From NCBI RefSeq assembly GCF_004214895.1, contig NZ_CP035952.1, positions 4,350,501 through 4,414,500 of the forward strand: 64,000 nt of DNA, written 5' to 3'. Position 1 is the stretch's first letter, and every line of letters starts with the position of its first letter. Position numbers and translations under genes: made by a program. Positions 27,791 through 36,249 of this stretch are shown in pieces. The DNA is from Pseudomonas tructae. GTDB taxonomy: Bacteria > Pseudomonadota > Gammaproteobacteria > Pseudomonadales > Pseudomonadaceae. The notes below the pieces were generated by a model that had not been told where the DNA came from, ran no database searches, and was given only the letters and a program-made list of their open reading frames with translations.

Positions 27791-28645
27791 TTGTCCCAGT
27801 ACCAGAGTATCGATTCCGACGTGCTGCGCACCTTCGTCGCCATTGCCGAACACGGTGGTTTTACCCGTGCAGGTGAAGTGGTCAACCGTACCCAGTCGGC
27901 GGTGAGCATGCAGATGAAGCGCCTGGAAGAAGACATCATCCAGCGCCAGCTGTTCGAGCGTGATGGCCGCCAGGTGCGCCTGACTGCCGAGGGTCAGGTG
28001 CTGCTCGGCTATGCCCGGCGCATCCTCAAGTTGCACGGCGAGGTGTTCAATACTTTGCGCATGCCGCACATGGTCGGCGTGGTGCGCATCGGCACGCCGG
28101 ACGACTACGCCATGCGTTTTTTACCCGGCATTCTTTCAAGCTTCGCCCAGACCTATCCGCTGATCCAGGTCGAGGTGCAGTGCGACAGCTCGCGGCAGTT
28201 GATGCAACGCCAGGACCTGGACCTGACCATCATCACCCGTGAGCCGGGCAACGAAGTCGGTGAATTGCTGCGCCGCGAACGCGCGGTTTGGGTGCAGGCC
28301 CAGGGCTTCTGCCCCCACGAGCACAGCCCGCTGCCGCTGGCGATGTTCAATTGCGATTGCTGCTGCCGGACCTGGGCCTGCAACGCCCTGGATGCCGTCG
28401 AGAAGGAGTACCGGATCGCCTACACCAGTGCCAGCACCGCGGCGATCATGGCCGTGGTCAGTGCCGGCCTGGCCGTCACTGCGCAACTGCAGAGCCTGAT
28501 CACCAGCGATTTGCAGATCATTGGTGAAGCCGAGGGCCTGCCACCGTTGCCCACCGCCAGCATCATGCTGCTGCGCAACCGCACCACACAGTCGGAAATG
28601 ACCGACTGCCTGGCCGACTACATCATCGAAGGCTTCAGATCTTGA
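27791..28645 (+). CDS. LysR family regulator
   Basis: This 284-residue protein has a winged HTH (VLRTFVAIAEHGGFTRAGE, then TQSAVSMQMKRLEE) at about residues 11-58 and a LysR substrate domain. The start is TTG at 27791: no in-frame ATG or GTG exists between the upstream stop and the HTH. The effector domain contains a CDCCCRTWAC cluster, four cysteines within ten residues, unusual for LysR proteins and possibly redox- or metal-responsive. It diverges from the DUF1127 gene. Confidence 0.88.
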   Translation: MSQYQSIDSDVLRTFVAIAEHGGFTRAGEVVNRTQSAVSMQMKRLEEDIIQRQLFERDGRQVRLTAEGQVLLGYARRILKLHGEVFNTLRMPHMVGVVRIGTPDDYAMRFLPGILSSFAQTYPLIQVEVQCDSSRQLMQRQDLDLTIITREPGNEVGELLRRERAVWVQAQGFCPHEHSPLPLAMFNCDCCCRTWACNALDAVEKEYRIAYTSASTAAIMAVVSAGLAVTAQLQSLITSDLQIIGEAEGLPPLPTASIMLLRNRTTQSEMTDCLADYIIEGFRS

Positions 28646-29384
28646 AAGCCAGCATCACTGCGCAGAGCACCAGAAAGCCGCAGAACAGTGAACGCAGGAC
28701 TTTTTCCGGCAGGGCATGAGCCAGTTTCACCCCCCAACTGATGCTCAGCAGGCCACCGACCGCCAGCGGTACACCCATGCTCCACTGCACGTGCTGATGC
28801 ACAGCGTAGGTCAGCAAGGTGACGGCGGTACTGGGGGCGGCCAACGCCAGTGACAACCCCTGGGCAACCACCTGGGTGGTGCCGAACACGCTGGTCAGCA
28901 CCGGAGTGGCAACCACCGCCCCGCCCACGCCGAACAGCCCGCCCAAAACTCCGGCGCCGCTGCCCAGCACGCCCAGCCATGGCCAGGCCTGACGCAGCTC
29001 AGGCGAAGGTTGGGCGCTGCGCATGAACATCCGCGCCAGGTTCCAGGCCGCCAGCGCCACCAGGAACAGCACGAAGCCCAAGCGCATCGCCTGGGCGTCG
29101 ACCCCCACCGCCCAGACCGAACCTAGCCAGGCAAAGGCGAAGCTGGTCACGGCCAGAGGCACGGCATGCTTGAGTTCGATGCGATTGCGCTGGTGGTAGC
29201 GCCAGAGCGCCAGCAACACATTGGGCACCACCATCACCAACGCCGTGCCCTGGGCCAATTGCTGGTCCAGACCGAACAGCACCCCCAACGCCGGAATCGC
29301 AATCAGTCCGCCACCGATGCCGAACAACCCGCCCACTGTGCCCAGTGCCGCGCCCAGCGCTATGTACATCGCCCACTCGATCAT
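28635..29384 (-). CDS. TauE/SafE family membrane transporter
   Basis: This 249-residue protein has eight predicted membrane helices and the duplicated glycine-rich GTVGGLFGIGGGLIAIPAL (near residue 15) and GVLGGLFGVGGAVVATPVL (near 140) repeats of the TauE/SafE family, which export sulfite or sulfoacetate and related anions. The substrate here cannot be deduced. It diverges from the LysR gene at 29494, and its 3' end overlaps the convergent LysR gene at 27791 by 11 nt. Confidence 0.9.
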   Translation of the reverse strand: MIEWAMYIALGAALGTVGGLFGIGGGLIAIPALGVLFGLDQQLAQGTALVMVVPNVLLALWRYHQRNRIELKHAVPLAVTSFAFAWLGSVWAVGVDAQAMRLGFVLFLVALAAWNLARMFMRSAQPSPELRQAWPWLGVLGSGAGVLGGLFGVGGAVVATPVLTSVFGTTQVVAQGLSLALAAPSTAVTLLTYAVHQHVQWSMGVPLAVGGLLSISWGVKLAHALPEKVLRSLFCGFLVLCAVMLAFKI

Positions 29385-29493
29385 TGCCGTTTCTCTGGAA
29401 TATCAATGGCTGCATGCTACCGAGCAGGCGCTAGCGGGGAAACGCACAGCAACGCACAATGGCTATGCCATTTACGCAAAAGCAGGAGACCAC

Positions 29494-30450
29494 ATGAATC
29501 CGGACGCTCTGACTGAACAACTCAGCCTGTTTCTTGATGTGCTGGAAACCGGCAGCTTTTCCGCCACCGCCCGCCGTCATCCGCTGACGCCTTCAGCGGT
29601 GGCCCGACGTATCGACAGCCTGGAAAGCGCAGTTGGCAGCCGTCTGTTCATTCGCAGCACCCACGCGGTGCGCCCGACACCGGCCGGCAATGCCTTCGCC
29701 GAACGCGCCCGGCGTATTGTCGAGGAACTGCGCCTGGCCCGCGCTGAAGCGGTGTCGTTGAGCAATGCGCCGGAAGGCCTGATTCGTATCGACGCTCCGG
29801 CCGCCTTCGGTCGCCGCCACCTGGCCCCGGCCATCGCCGATTTTCTCGTGGCCTACCCCGGCCTGGACGTGCAACTGCGCCTGATCGACAGCTTCGTCGA
29901 CCTGCACGGCTCGCATCTGGGCGAAGTCGACCTGGTGCTGCGCGCCGGCCCCTTGGCCGATACCCGCCTGGTGGCCACACCACTGGCCTACATGGTCCGT
30001 ATCGCCTGCGCCAGCCCCGCTTACCTGGCCCAACGCGGCATTCCCGCAAGCCCCGCGCAACTGCCCGAACACGATGGCCTGGACTGGGACGGCCTGGCCC
30101 CGCCCTTCGCCTGGCGCTTTGCGGTACAAGGGCAGATGCGCCTGCATCGCCCAACGCGCATGCGCATGAGCGCCAACAACGCGGAAACCTTGCTGTTCGG
30201 CGCCTTGGCCGGCCTGGGCATTGCCCACCTGCCCACCTGGTTGATCAGTGAGTACCTGCTGCGCGGTGAATTGCTGCCGCTGTTCTGCGACGACGGCCTG
30301 CCCGGCGCCGAAAGCAGTGGTATTTATGCCCTGCGCCTGGAACATGAAACGAACTCTCGCAGCCGTTTGCTGCTCGAATTCCTCAAGAGTCGCTTCAGCC
30401 CTGTTCCACCCTGGGACCTGGCACTGCAGAGCGAGCTGCGCTGGCAGTAA
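29494..30450 (+). CDS. LysR family regulator (CrgA-like)
   Basis: The 318-residue protein has an N-terminal HTH ([18 protein letters not shown], then [13 protein letters not shown]) and a substrate domain with [20 protein letters not shown], the layout of CrgA-type LysR proteins. The ATG at 29494 follows AGGAG. It is divergent from the TauE/SafE gene, its probable target, and ends 57 nt upstream of ohrR. Confidence 0.92.
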   Translation: MNPDALTEQLSLFLDVLETGSFSATARRHPLTPSAVARRIDSLESAVGSRLFIRSTHAVRPTPAGNAFAERARRIVEELRLARAEAVSLSNAPEGLIRIDAPAAFGRRHLAPAIADFLVAYPGLDVQLRLIDSFVDLHGSHLGEVDLVLRAGPLADTRLVATPLAYMVRIACASPAYLAQRGIPASPAQLPEHDGLDWDGLAPPFAWRFAVQGQMRLHRPTRMRMSANNAETLLFGALAGLGIAHLPTWLISEYLLRGELLPLFCDDGLPGAESSGIYALRLEHETNSRSRLLLEFLKSRFSPVPPWDLALQSELRWQ

Positions 30451-30463
30451 GTGCACTAATGAC

Positions 30464-30480
30464 TTGCGTGCTAAATTTAT
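30464..30480 (+). promoter_or_regulatory. OhrR operator-like box upstream of ohrR
   Basis: TTGCGTGCTAAATTTAT here matches the two boxes upstream of ohr (TTGCGCGCTAAATAA and TTGCGCGCTAATTTA). It lies 27 nt before the ohrR start, so OhrR probably represses its own gene from it. Confidence 0.65.
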
Positions 30481-30506
30481 ACCACTCAACCCACTCAAGG
30501 ATGTGC

Positions 30507-30968
30507 ATGAACACCGACCCCAAAGCACCTGTTGCCTGCGACGAACTGCTTCTGGACAACCAGGTGTGCTTCGCCCTGCACTCGACATCACTGCTGATGA
30601 CCAAGGTGTACAAGCCACTGCTGCAGCAACTCGGACTGACGTACCCACAGTACCTGGCGATGCTGGTCCTCTGGGAACGCGATGGTTTGACTGTAGGAGA
30701 GATCAGTCAGCGTCTGCTCACCGATCCGGGTTCACTGACGCCATTGCTCAAGCGCCTGGAGGCCGAGGGCCTGCTCAAGCGCACCCGTAGCCACGCAGAT
30801 GAACGCGTGGTGCTGGTGCAACTGAGCGAACAGGGCCGCGCCTTGCAAGCCCGTGCCAAAGACGTGCCCCCCTGCATCCTGGCCGCCAGTGGCGAGAACC
30901 TCGAACGCCTGCAACAACTGCAGGCCGACTTGCTGGCACTGCGCGCCAACCTGCAAAAAAGCCTCTAG
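30507..30968 (+). CDS. ohrR: Organic-hydroperoxide sensor repressor OhrR (MarR family)
   Basis: The 153-residue MarR protein has a winged HTH ([20 protein letters not shown]) and the sensing Cys21 in [10 protein letters not shown]; Cys123 (VPPCILA) in the C-terminal part matches the resolving cysteine of two-Cys OhrR proteins. Organic hydroperoxides oxidise Cys21 and release the DNA. The ATG at 30507 is preferred over 30501 because of AAGG spacing. It is followed by its target ohr on the same strand, with shared operator boxes. Confidence 0.95.
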   Translation: MNTDPKAPVACDELLLDNQVCFALHSTSLLMTKVYKPLLQQLGLTYPQYLAMLVLWERDGLTVGEISQRLLTDPGSLTPLLKRLEAEGLLKRTRSHADERVVLVQLSEQGRALQARAKDVPPCILAASGENLERLQQLQADLLALRANLQKSL

Positions 30969-31015
30969 ACGCTATGCTGAGAAATGACCGTTGGTAGGTC
31001 AGTCGAAAAATTATC

Positions 31016-31046
31016 TTGCGCGCTAAATAATTGCGCGCTAATTTAA
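31016..31046 (+). repeat. Tandem OhrR boxes in the ohr promoter
   Basis: Two copies of TTGCGCGCTAA(A/T)T(A/T)A follow each other with an exact 15-nt period at 31016-31030 and 31031-31046. The pair also forms a possible promoter: TTGCGC (31016-31021) and TAATTT (31039-31044), 17 nt apart. Repressor bound here would block polymerase directly. Confidence 0.7.
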
Positions 31047-31095
31047 TTCTCACACCCACTCAGCGCCACGGCGCAACTCACACGCGAGGCACAAC

Positions 31096-31524
31096 ATGCA
31101 AAAGGTCACTGCGCTTTACATCGCCGAAGCCAAATCCACCGGTGGCCGCGACGGTAGTTCGCGTTCCAGCGACGGTAAACTGGAAGTCAAGCTGAGCACC
31201 CCCAAAGAGTTGGGCGGCGCAGGTGGTGATGGCACCAACCCCGAGCAACTGTTTGCCGCCGGCTACTCGGCCTGCTTCATCGGCGCCTTGAAGTTTGTCG
31301 CCGGCCAGGAGAAAAAAGCCCTGCCGGCTGACAGCGCGATCACCGCCAAGGTTGGCATCGGCCAGATTCCGGGTGGTTTCGGTCTGGATATCGACCTGCA
31401 CATCAACCTGCCAGGCCTTGCGCAGGCTGAGGCGCAAAAGCTGGTGGACGCCGCTCACCAGGTCTGCCCGTACTCCAACGCTACCCGTGGCAATGTCGAC
31501 GTACGCCTGCACGTCACTGTCTGA
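31096..31524 (+). CDS. ohr: Organic hydroperoxide resistance protein Ohr
   Basis: This 142-residue peroxidase has the two catalytic cysteines of the Ohr branch of Ohr/OsmC, Cys60 (AAGYSACFIGA) and Cys124 (HQVCPYSNATRGN). It reduces organic peroxides with lipoylated partners. It lies 127 nt after ohrR behind its own operator and ends before a bidirectional terminator. Confidence 0.97.
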   Translation: MQKVTALYIAEAKSTGGRDGSSRSSDGKLEVKLSTPKELGGAGGDGTNPEQLFAAGYSACFIGALKFVAGQEKKALPADSAITAKVGIGQIPGGFGLDIDLHINLPGLAQAEAQKLVDAAHQVCPYSNATRGNVDVRLHVTV

Positions 31525-31542
31525 TCGACAAACGCAAGGCAT

Positions 31543-31570
31543 AAAAAAACCCGGCCAAGGCCGGGTTTTT
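31543..31570. terminator. Bidirectional terminator between ohr and efp
   Basis: The stem ACCCGGCC / GGCCGGGT with an AA loop is flanked by seven As on the left and five Ts on the right, between convergent ohr and efp. Confidence 0.92.
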
Positions 31571-31592
31571 CGATTTCGCAGCAATGCCAGGC

Positions 31593-32165
31593 TTAGACCT
31601 TGGCACGGCCCTTGTAGGAGCCGCCTTCGCGAGTGTCGATCTCGATCCAGTCACCGATTTCGATGAAGTCAGCAACGCTCAGCTCGGTGCCGTTCTTCAG
31701 TTTGGCAGGCTTCATGACCTTGCCCGAAGTGTCGCCGCGAGCGGAACCTTCGGTGTAGTCAACCTGACGAACGATGGTGGTTGGCAGATCAACCGAAACC
31801 AGACGCTCTTCAAAGAACACTGCTTCGCAGACGTCTTCCATGCCTTCTTCGATGAACGGCAGAACGGCCTCGATGTCTTCGGCGTTCAGCTCGTACATGG
31901 TGTAGTCGGTGGTGTCCATGAAGGTGTAGGTGTCACCGTTGATGAACGACAGGGTCGCTTCTTTGCGATCCAGGATCACGTCGTCCAGCTTGTCGTCGGC
32001 CGAGTAGACGGTTTCGGTCTTGTAGCCGGTCAGCAGGTTCTTCAGCTTGGTCTTCATGATCGCGCTGTTACGGCCCGACTTGGTGAATTCAGCCTTCTGA
32101 ACCAGCCATGGATCGTTGTCGATACGGATCACGGTACCGGGTTTCAGTTCTTTACCAGTTTTCAT
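31593..32165 (-). CDS. efp: Elongation factor P (Arg32 type)
   Basis: The 190-residue protein has the three EF-P beta-barrel domains. The modified loop reads [10 protein letters not shown], so residue 32 is arginine, the site rhamnosylated by EarP. EF-P rescues ribosomes stalled on consecutive prolines. The earP gene sits directly upstream on the same strand (48-nt gap), as in other pseudomonads. Confidence 0.98.
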   Translation of the reverse strand: MKTGKELKPGTVIRIDNDPWLVQKAEFTKSGRNSAIMKTKLKNLLTGYKTETVYSADDKLDDVILDRKEATLSFINGDTYTFMDTTDYTMYELNAEDIEAVLPFIEEGMEDVCEAVFFEERLVSVDLPTTIVRQVDYTEGSARGDTSGKVMKPAKLKNGTELSVADFIEIGDWIEIDTREGGSYKGRAKV

Positions 32166-32213
32166 TGCGATATATCCGAATTTGGATGGATTTACAAAAA
32201 TCGAGGCCGCATA

Positions 32214-33347
32214 TCATAGCCAATTTCGGTAAAACTGTACCAGCGCCGTGGCAAGGTCCGGCTGAGCGGCCTGTACTGCGCTCCAGCGGCGGGCGTGGCG
32301 GTGCAGTTCATCCCAGTGCATCAGCAGTTGTTGCCAGGCCTGCCCCATGTCGCTGTCCATGTTCCAGGCCCGCCACAGTTGCACCAGCGCTGCGGCAGCC
32401 GGAGCGGACAAACCCTGGACATACAAATCAAGAAACGCTTCGAGTTTCTCCCAGTGGGCGTACTCTTCCTGCACATAGATATGCCACAGCAGCGGCCGTG
32501 CGGCCCATTGCGCACGAATAAAGGAATCCTCGCCACGCACCGCATTGAAGTCGCAACACCACAGCAGGCGGTCATAATCATCCTGGCTGACGAAAGGCAG
32601 GATCTGCACGGTCAGTGCGCCCCGTCGGGCAATACTGCCCACCGTCAGCACCTGCTCGCCAAGCCAGGCCTTGACGTCGCCCAGCACCCGGCCTTCAGGC
32701 ACCAGCAGGTGATTGGCACGGCTGTCACCCGCCAGGGCATCGAGCCAGCTGGCCACGCCGGGATTTTCGTAGGCGAACAGTGAAATCAGCCGAGCGTTAT
32801 GCTCAGGCATTATGCCTAGCCCCTGCAGAAACCCGTTGCGTACGGCCGGGTCCGACTGCAGCGCGTCGCGCCGTGACAGTAAATCCGCTTCACGCAGCAA
32901 GCCGCCGGTTTTCGGGGTAAAGCCCGGAAAGAAAAATACCTTGCGCAGGCCATTGGCCTGGGGTGACGGCAAACCATGGCAACCTTCGACCCAGTCCTCG
33001 GCGCTGAGATAATCCAGATTCAGCCACAGCGGCGCACGGGCTTGTTCGAGCATGCCCTGCACATAGGCAGGCGGCAGCTGGCAGGCGAATGCACCAATGA
33101 CTACATCAGCTACCGCCGTGTCCTGCCACTGGGTGGGCCATTGGCGCACATCCACACCCTGCTGCCATTGCTGGGCGAGATCGGCCCGGGCCTCGGGACA
33201 GATGCGCACGAACGCCTTCAGGTCATCCACCCACAAGCGCACCGCCAGCCCCTGCTCGGCCACCAGTTGCCGGGCCAGGCGCCAGGTCACGCCGATGTCG
33301 CCGTAATTGTCGACGACACAACAGAAGATGTCCCAGTGCGCTTTCAT
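32214..33347 (-). CDS. earP: EF-P arginine rhamnosyltransferase EarP
   Basis: The 377-residue enzyme transfers rhamnose from dTDP-rhamnose to Arg32 of EF-P, activating it. It starts MKAHWDIFCCVVDNYGDIGV, with Asp13 and Asp17 matching the catalytic aspartates of EarP, and contains LWLNLDYLSAEDWVEG and the nucleotide-binding C-terminal half (GEDSFIRAQWA). The ATG at 33347 fits the family; earlier in-frame codons do not. It probably forms an operon with efp. Confidence 0.96.
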   Translation of the reverse strand: MKAHWDIFCCVVDNYGDIGVTWRLARQLVAEQGLAVRLWVDDLKAFVRICPEARADLAQQWQQGVDVRQWPTQWQDTAVADVVIGAFACQLPPAYVQGMLEQARAPLWLNLDYLSAEDWVEGCHGLPSPQANGLRKVFFFPGFTPKTGGLLREADLLSRRDALQSDPAVRNGFLQGLGIMPEHNARLISLFAYENPGVASWLDALAGDSRANHLLVPEGRVLGDVKAWLGEQVLTVGSIARRGALTVQILPFVSQDDYDRLLWCCDFNAVRGEDSFIRAQWAARPLLWHIYVQEEYAHWEKLEAFLDLYVQGLSAPAAAALVQLWRAWNMDSDMGQAWQQLLMHWDELHRHARRWSAVQAAQPDLATALVQFYRNWL

Positions 33348-33468
33348 CGCGGCCCCTTGGAAAAAGCGCCGATTGTCCGGGTAAATCATCGCAGACAAAA
33401 GCATGGTAGGTAAAAAATCCACGCGGCCATGCGACAATGGCCACCCCTGCCCTGGCCAGGAGGCCATC

Positions 33469-33846
33469 ATGCCCCGCCCCCGCGAATTGAAGATCACCCT
33501 CAAGCCGCTGCAATTGATCCTGTGTATCGCCCTGGGCCTGTGGCTTGGCGCGCTAGCCATCGCCCTGAGCCTGTGGCTGGCCGGGCGTCAGTGGCCTCAG
33601 ACGCTGGAGCCCATCAGCCAGGTGGTCACGCCGCCTGCCGCGGCCCCGGCAGCAACAGATCCGCAGCAGCAGATGTTCGAGCACTACAAGCAGATCCTGC
33701 GCAAACAGGAAGTTCAGCAGGCGCAGGAACAGATGCAAGGCAACCCGCGCAACCTGTCCAACCCCAAGTGCCAGTTCTGGCTGCAACAGGACCGCACCGC
33801 GCCGAGCGAAAAGAGCCGCGCCCTCGTTCTCGAATTCTGTAACTGA
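33469..33846 (+). CDS. Small single-pass membrane protein of unknown function
   Basis: The 125-residue protein has one membrane helix (about residues 18-40, LQLILCIALGLWLGALAIAL) and then a Pro/Ala-rich and Gln-rich periplasmic part with two cysteines near the C-terminus (KCQFW and EFCN) that could pair. The ATG at 33469 follows AGGAGG at 33459-33464; upstream in-frame codons are not used. It ends 4 nt before the Gre-like gene, so the two are co-transcribed. Confidence 0.8.
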   Translation: MPRPRELKITLKPLQLILCIALGLWLGALAIALSLWLAGRQWPQTLEPISQVVTPPAAAPAATDPQQQMFEHYKQILRKQEVQQAQEQMQGNPRNLSNPKCQFWLQQDRTAPSEKSRALVLEFCN

Positions 33847-33850
33847 CACC

Positions 33851-34333
33851 ATGACCAAAGCCGACTTGCTGCAACGCATCATCGACACCCTGGGCCTTGA
33901 TCTGGACGTTGCCCAGCGCGCAGCGCAAACCGCCTATGAAGCGGCTACCGCCGAAGAGAACATCGCCGAAAACAAGTACGACACCCTGGGCCTGGAGGCT
34001 TCGTACCTGGCCACCGGCCAAGCCCGGCGCATGGAGGAAATCCGCCAGGCGCGGGCGGCGTACCAGCAGTTGCTGCTACGCGACTATGACCCGCAGCGCG
34101 GCATCCAGGTCAGCAACCTGGTGACCCTGGAGGCTGAAAATGGCAGTTGCCAGCGGCTGTTCCTCGGCCCCGAAGGCGCGGGGCTGAAGATTGGCCAGGG
34201 CGAACAGCTGGTCACGGTGATCACTCCGCGTTCGCCACTGGGGCAGCATTTGCTCGGAAAAGTTGAAGAAGATGAGGTCAGCCTGGTGCTGGGCGGGGTG
34301 CCACAGCGTTACTACATCCTCGAGGTTCTGTGA
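33851..34333 (+). CDS. GreA/GreB-like C-terminal domain protein
   Basis: The 160-residue protein has a helical first half (MTKADLLQRIIDTLG to about residue 75) and a C-terminal region ITPRSPLGQHLLGKVEEDEVSL that resembles the FKBP-like domain of GreA/GreB (SPxxxALxGKxxGD). The helical half lacks the acidic tip that Gre factors use to stimulate RNA cleavage, so it may bind RNA polymerase without being a standard cleavage factor. It follows the membrane protein by 4 nt. Confidence 0.7.
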   Translation: MTKADLLQRIIDTLGLDLDVAQRAAQTAYEAATAEENIAENKYDTLGLEASYLATGQARRMEEIRQARAAYQQLLLRDYDPQRGIQVSNLVTLEAENGSCQRLFLGPEGAGLKIGQGEQLVTVITPRSPLGQHLLGKVEEDEVSLVLGGVPQRYYILEVL

Positions 34334-34341
34334 CCGGGAAC

Positions 34342-34415
34342 GTGGGAGCGGGCCTTGCCCCGCGATGCGCTGTAGCTGAGCGAATGCTATCGCGGGTCAA
34401 TCGCCGCTCCTACAA
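34342..34415. repeat. REP pair, second copy diverged
   Basis: The first element (GTGGGAGCGGGCCTTGCCCCGCGA) and an inverted, diverged partner (TATCGCGGGTCAATCGCCGCTCCTACA) lie between convergent stop codons. The second half has drifted and the loop is about 28 nt. Confidence 0.8.
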
Positions 34416-34437
34416 GTGTGTAGCGGCGGCAGCCAGC

Positions 34438-35370
34438 TCATAAAGAACCCAATGCATCGAAGCGCTGCGCCAGCCCCTGCCGGGCAAACTGCTCGATGAC
34501 AAAGTCGACAAAGGCCCGGGTCTTGCCCGGGAGCAATTTATGCTCGGCGTAATACAGCGAGATATTGCCGTCATCCACATACCAGTCCGGTAACACTCGC
34601 TGTAGCCGGCCAGCCTGCAGGTACGGCACGGCAAACGGCATGCTCACCAGCGCCACGCCCAACCCCTGCTCCGCCGCCGCACAGGCGGCTTGCGAGTCAC
34701 TCATGGTCATGCGCAAACGCAGGCTCAAAGGGCTCTGCTCCCGCTCGCGGCTGGTCAGCGGCCAGGAACGCACACGCCCGGTCTGCGGTGAACGAATGAG
34801 GATGCCATCGAGCGCGTGCAAATCGGCAGGCTGAGTAATCGGCGGATGCTCCTGCAAATATGCCGGCGCAGCTACCAGGATCCGGTGCGCCGGGGTCAGC
34901 TTGCGCGCGACCACCCCTTGCGGCAGATCGAAACCACCACCAATGGCCGCATCAAAGCCCTGACCGATCAGGTCGACCTGACGGTTGTCGAAATGCCAGT
35001 CCGGACTGATCGCCGGATAGCGGCGCAGAAACTCTGCGAGCAGTGGCACGATGTATAAGCAGCCGAACACCGTGCCCATGCTCACTTTCAAGGTGCCGGC
35101 CGGCTGCCCTTCGGCACTGGCCAGATTGGCCACGGCATACTGGATGGTCTGAAAACTTGCGGCCACCTCCGCAAGAAAACGCTGCCCGGCTTCGGTCAGG
35201 GTCAGGCGCCGGGTGCTGCGCTGGAACAAGCGCACGCCCAGGCGCGCTTCCAGCCGGGCGACGTTCTTGCCCACCGCCGCCGGGGTCAGACTCAGGCGCC
35301 GCGCCGCTTCGGCAAAGCTGCCGACTTCGGCACTGCGGACAAAACACTCGATGCTGCTGAACGACTCCAT
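34438..35370 (-). CDS. LysR family regulator
   Basis: The 310-residue protein has an N-terminal HTH (SFAEAARRLSLTPAAVGKNV) at about residues 18-37 and a LysR effector domain containing KVSMGTVFGCLYIVPLL. It diverges from the SDR gene 123 nt away, the common arrangement for a LysR regulator and its target. Confidence 0.92.
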   Translation of the reverse strand: MESFSSIECFVRSAEVGSFAEAARRLSLTPAAVGKNVARLEARLGVRLFQRSTRRLTLTEAGQRFLAEVAASFQTIQYAVANLASAEGQPAGTLKVSMGTVFGCLYIVPLLAEFLRRYPAISPDWHFDNRQVDLIGQGFDAAIGGGFDLPQGVVARKLTPAHRILVAAPAYLQEHPPITQPADLHALDGILIRSPQTGRVRSWPLTSREREQSPLSLRLRMTMSDSQAACAAAEQGLGVALVSMPFAVPYLQAGRLQRVLPDWYVDDGNISLYYAEHKLLPGKTRAFVDFVIEQFARQGLAQRFDALGSL

Positions 35371-35493
35371 TGCGGCGATTCCATACTTCTGGTTTACACA
35401 GACTATAGCGATTAGTGGCTACCGGCAGGGTAATCTGCGGCCAATACTGGGCGTCATCCAAGGCATCCGGCCTTGTTCTTTCGGGAGCACAGC

Positions 35494-36243
35494 ATGTCGA
35501 CCCAATCCAGCCTCCACGGCAAAACAGCCCTGATCCAGGGCGGTTCGCGCGGTATTGGCGCGGCCATCGTCAAACGCCTGGCCGCCGAAGGCGCCAGTGT
35601 CGCCTTCACCTACGCCAACGCCACGGCCCAGGCCGATGCCTTGCAACGCAGCATCATCGCCGCCGGCGGCAAGGCCCTGGCCATCAAGGCCGATAGCGCC
35701 GACGCCAGCGCCGTGCAGCAGGCAGTGCAGGACACGGTCGAGGCCTTCGGTGGCCTGGATATCCTGGTCAACAACGCCGGGGTACTGGCAGTCGGGCCGC
35801 TGGCGGGTTTCAGCCTGGAAGACTTCGACCGCACCCTGGCGGTAAATGTGCGCAGCGTCTTCGTTGCCACCCAAGCCGCCGCTCGGCACATGGGCCCGGG
35901 CGGGCGAATCATCAACATCGGCAGCACCAATGCCGAACGCATGCCCTTCGCCGGCGGCGGCCCCTATGCCATGAGCAAGTCGGCGCTGGTCGGCCTGACC
36001 CGTGGCCTGGCCCGCGATCTTGGGCCATTGGGCATCACTATCAACAACGTCCAGCCCGGCCCGGTGGACACCGACATGAACCCGGCCCAGGGCGAGTTCG
36101 CCGAAAGCCTGATGGGCTTGATGGCAGTGGGCCGTTACGGCCATGTCGACGAAATCGCCAGCTTCGTCGCTTACCTGGCCGGCCCCGAAGCGGCCTACAT
36201 TACCGGCGCCAGCCTGACCATCGATGGCGGCTTCGCGGCCTGA
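35494..36243 (+). CDS. Short-chain dehydrogenase/reductase (SDR)
   Basis: This 249-residue classical SDR has the cofactor loop GGSRGIG at about 16-22, NNAG near 92, the active-site Tyr and Lys in GPYAMSKSALVG, and a C-terminal TIDGGF. It resembles 3-oxoacyl-ACP reductase-type SDRs, but the substrate is unknown. The ATG at 35494 is used. It is probably controlled by the divergent LysR. Confidence 0.92.
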   Translation: MSTQSSLHGKTALIQGGSRGIGAAIVKRLAAEGASVAFTYANATAQADALQRSIIAAGGKALAIKADSADASAVQQAVQDTVEAFGGLDILVNNAGVLAVGPLAGFSLEDFDRTLAVNVRSVFVATQAAARHMGPGGRIINIGSTNAERMPFAGGGPYAMSKSALVGLTRGLARDLGPLGITINNVQPGPVDTDMNPAQGEFAESLMGLMAVGRYGHVDEIASFVAYLAGPEAAYITGASLTIDGGFAA

Positions 36244-36249
36244 GGCCAG

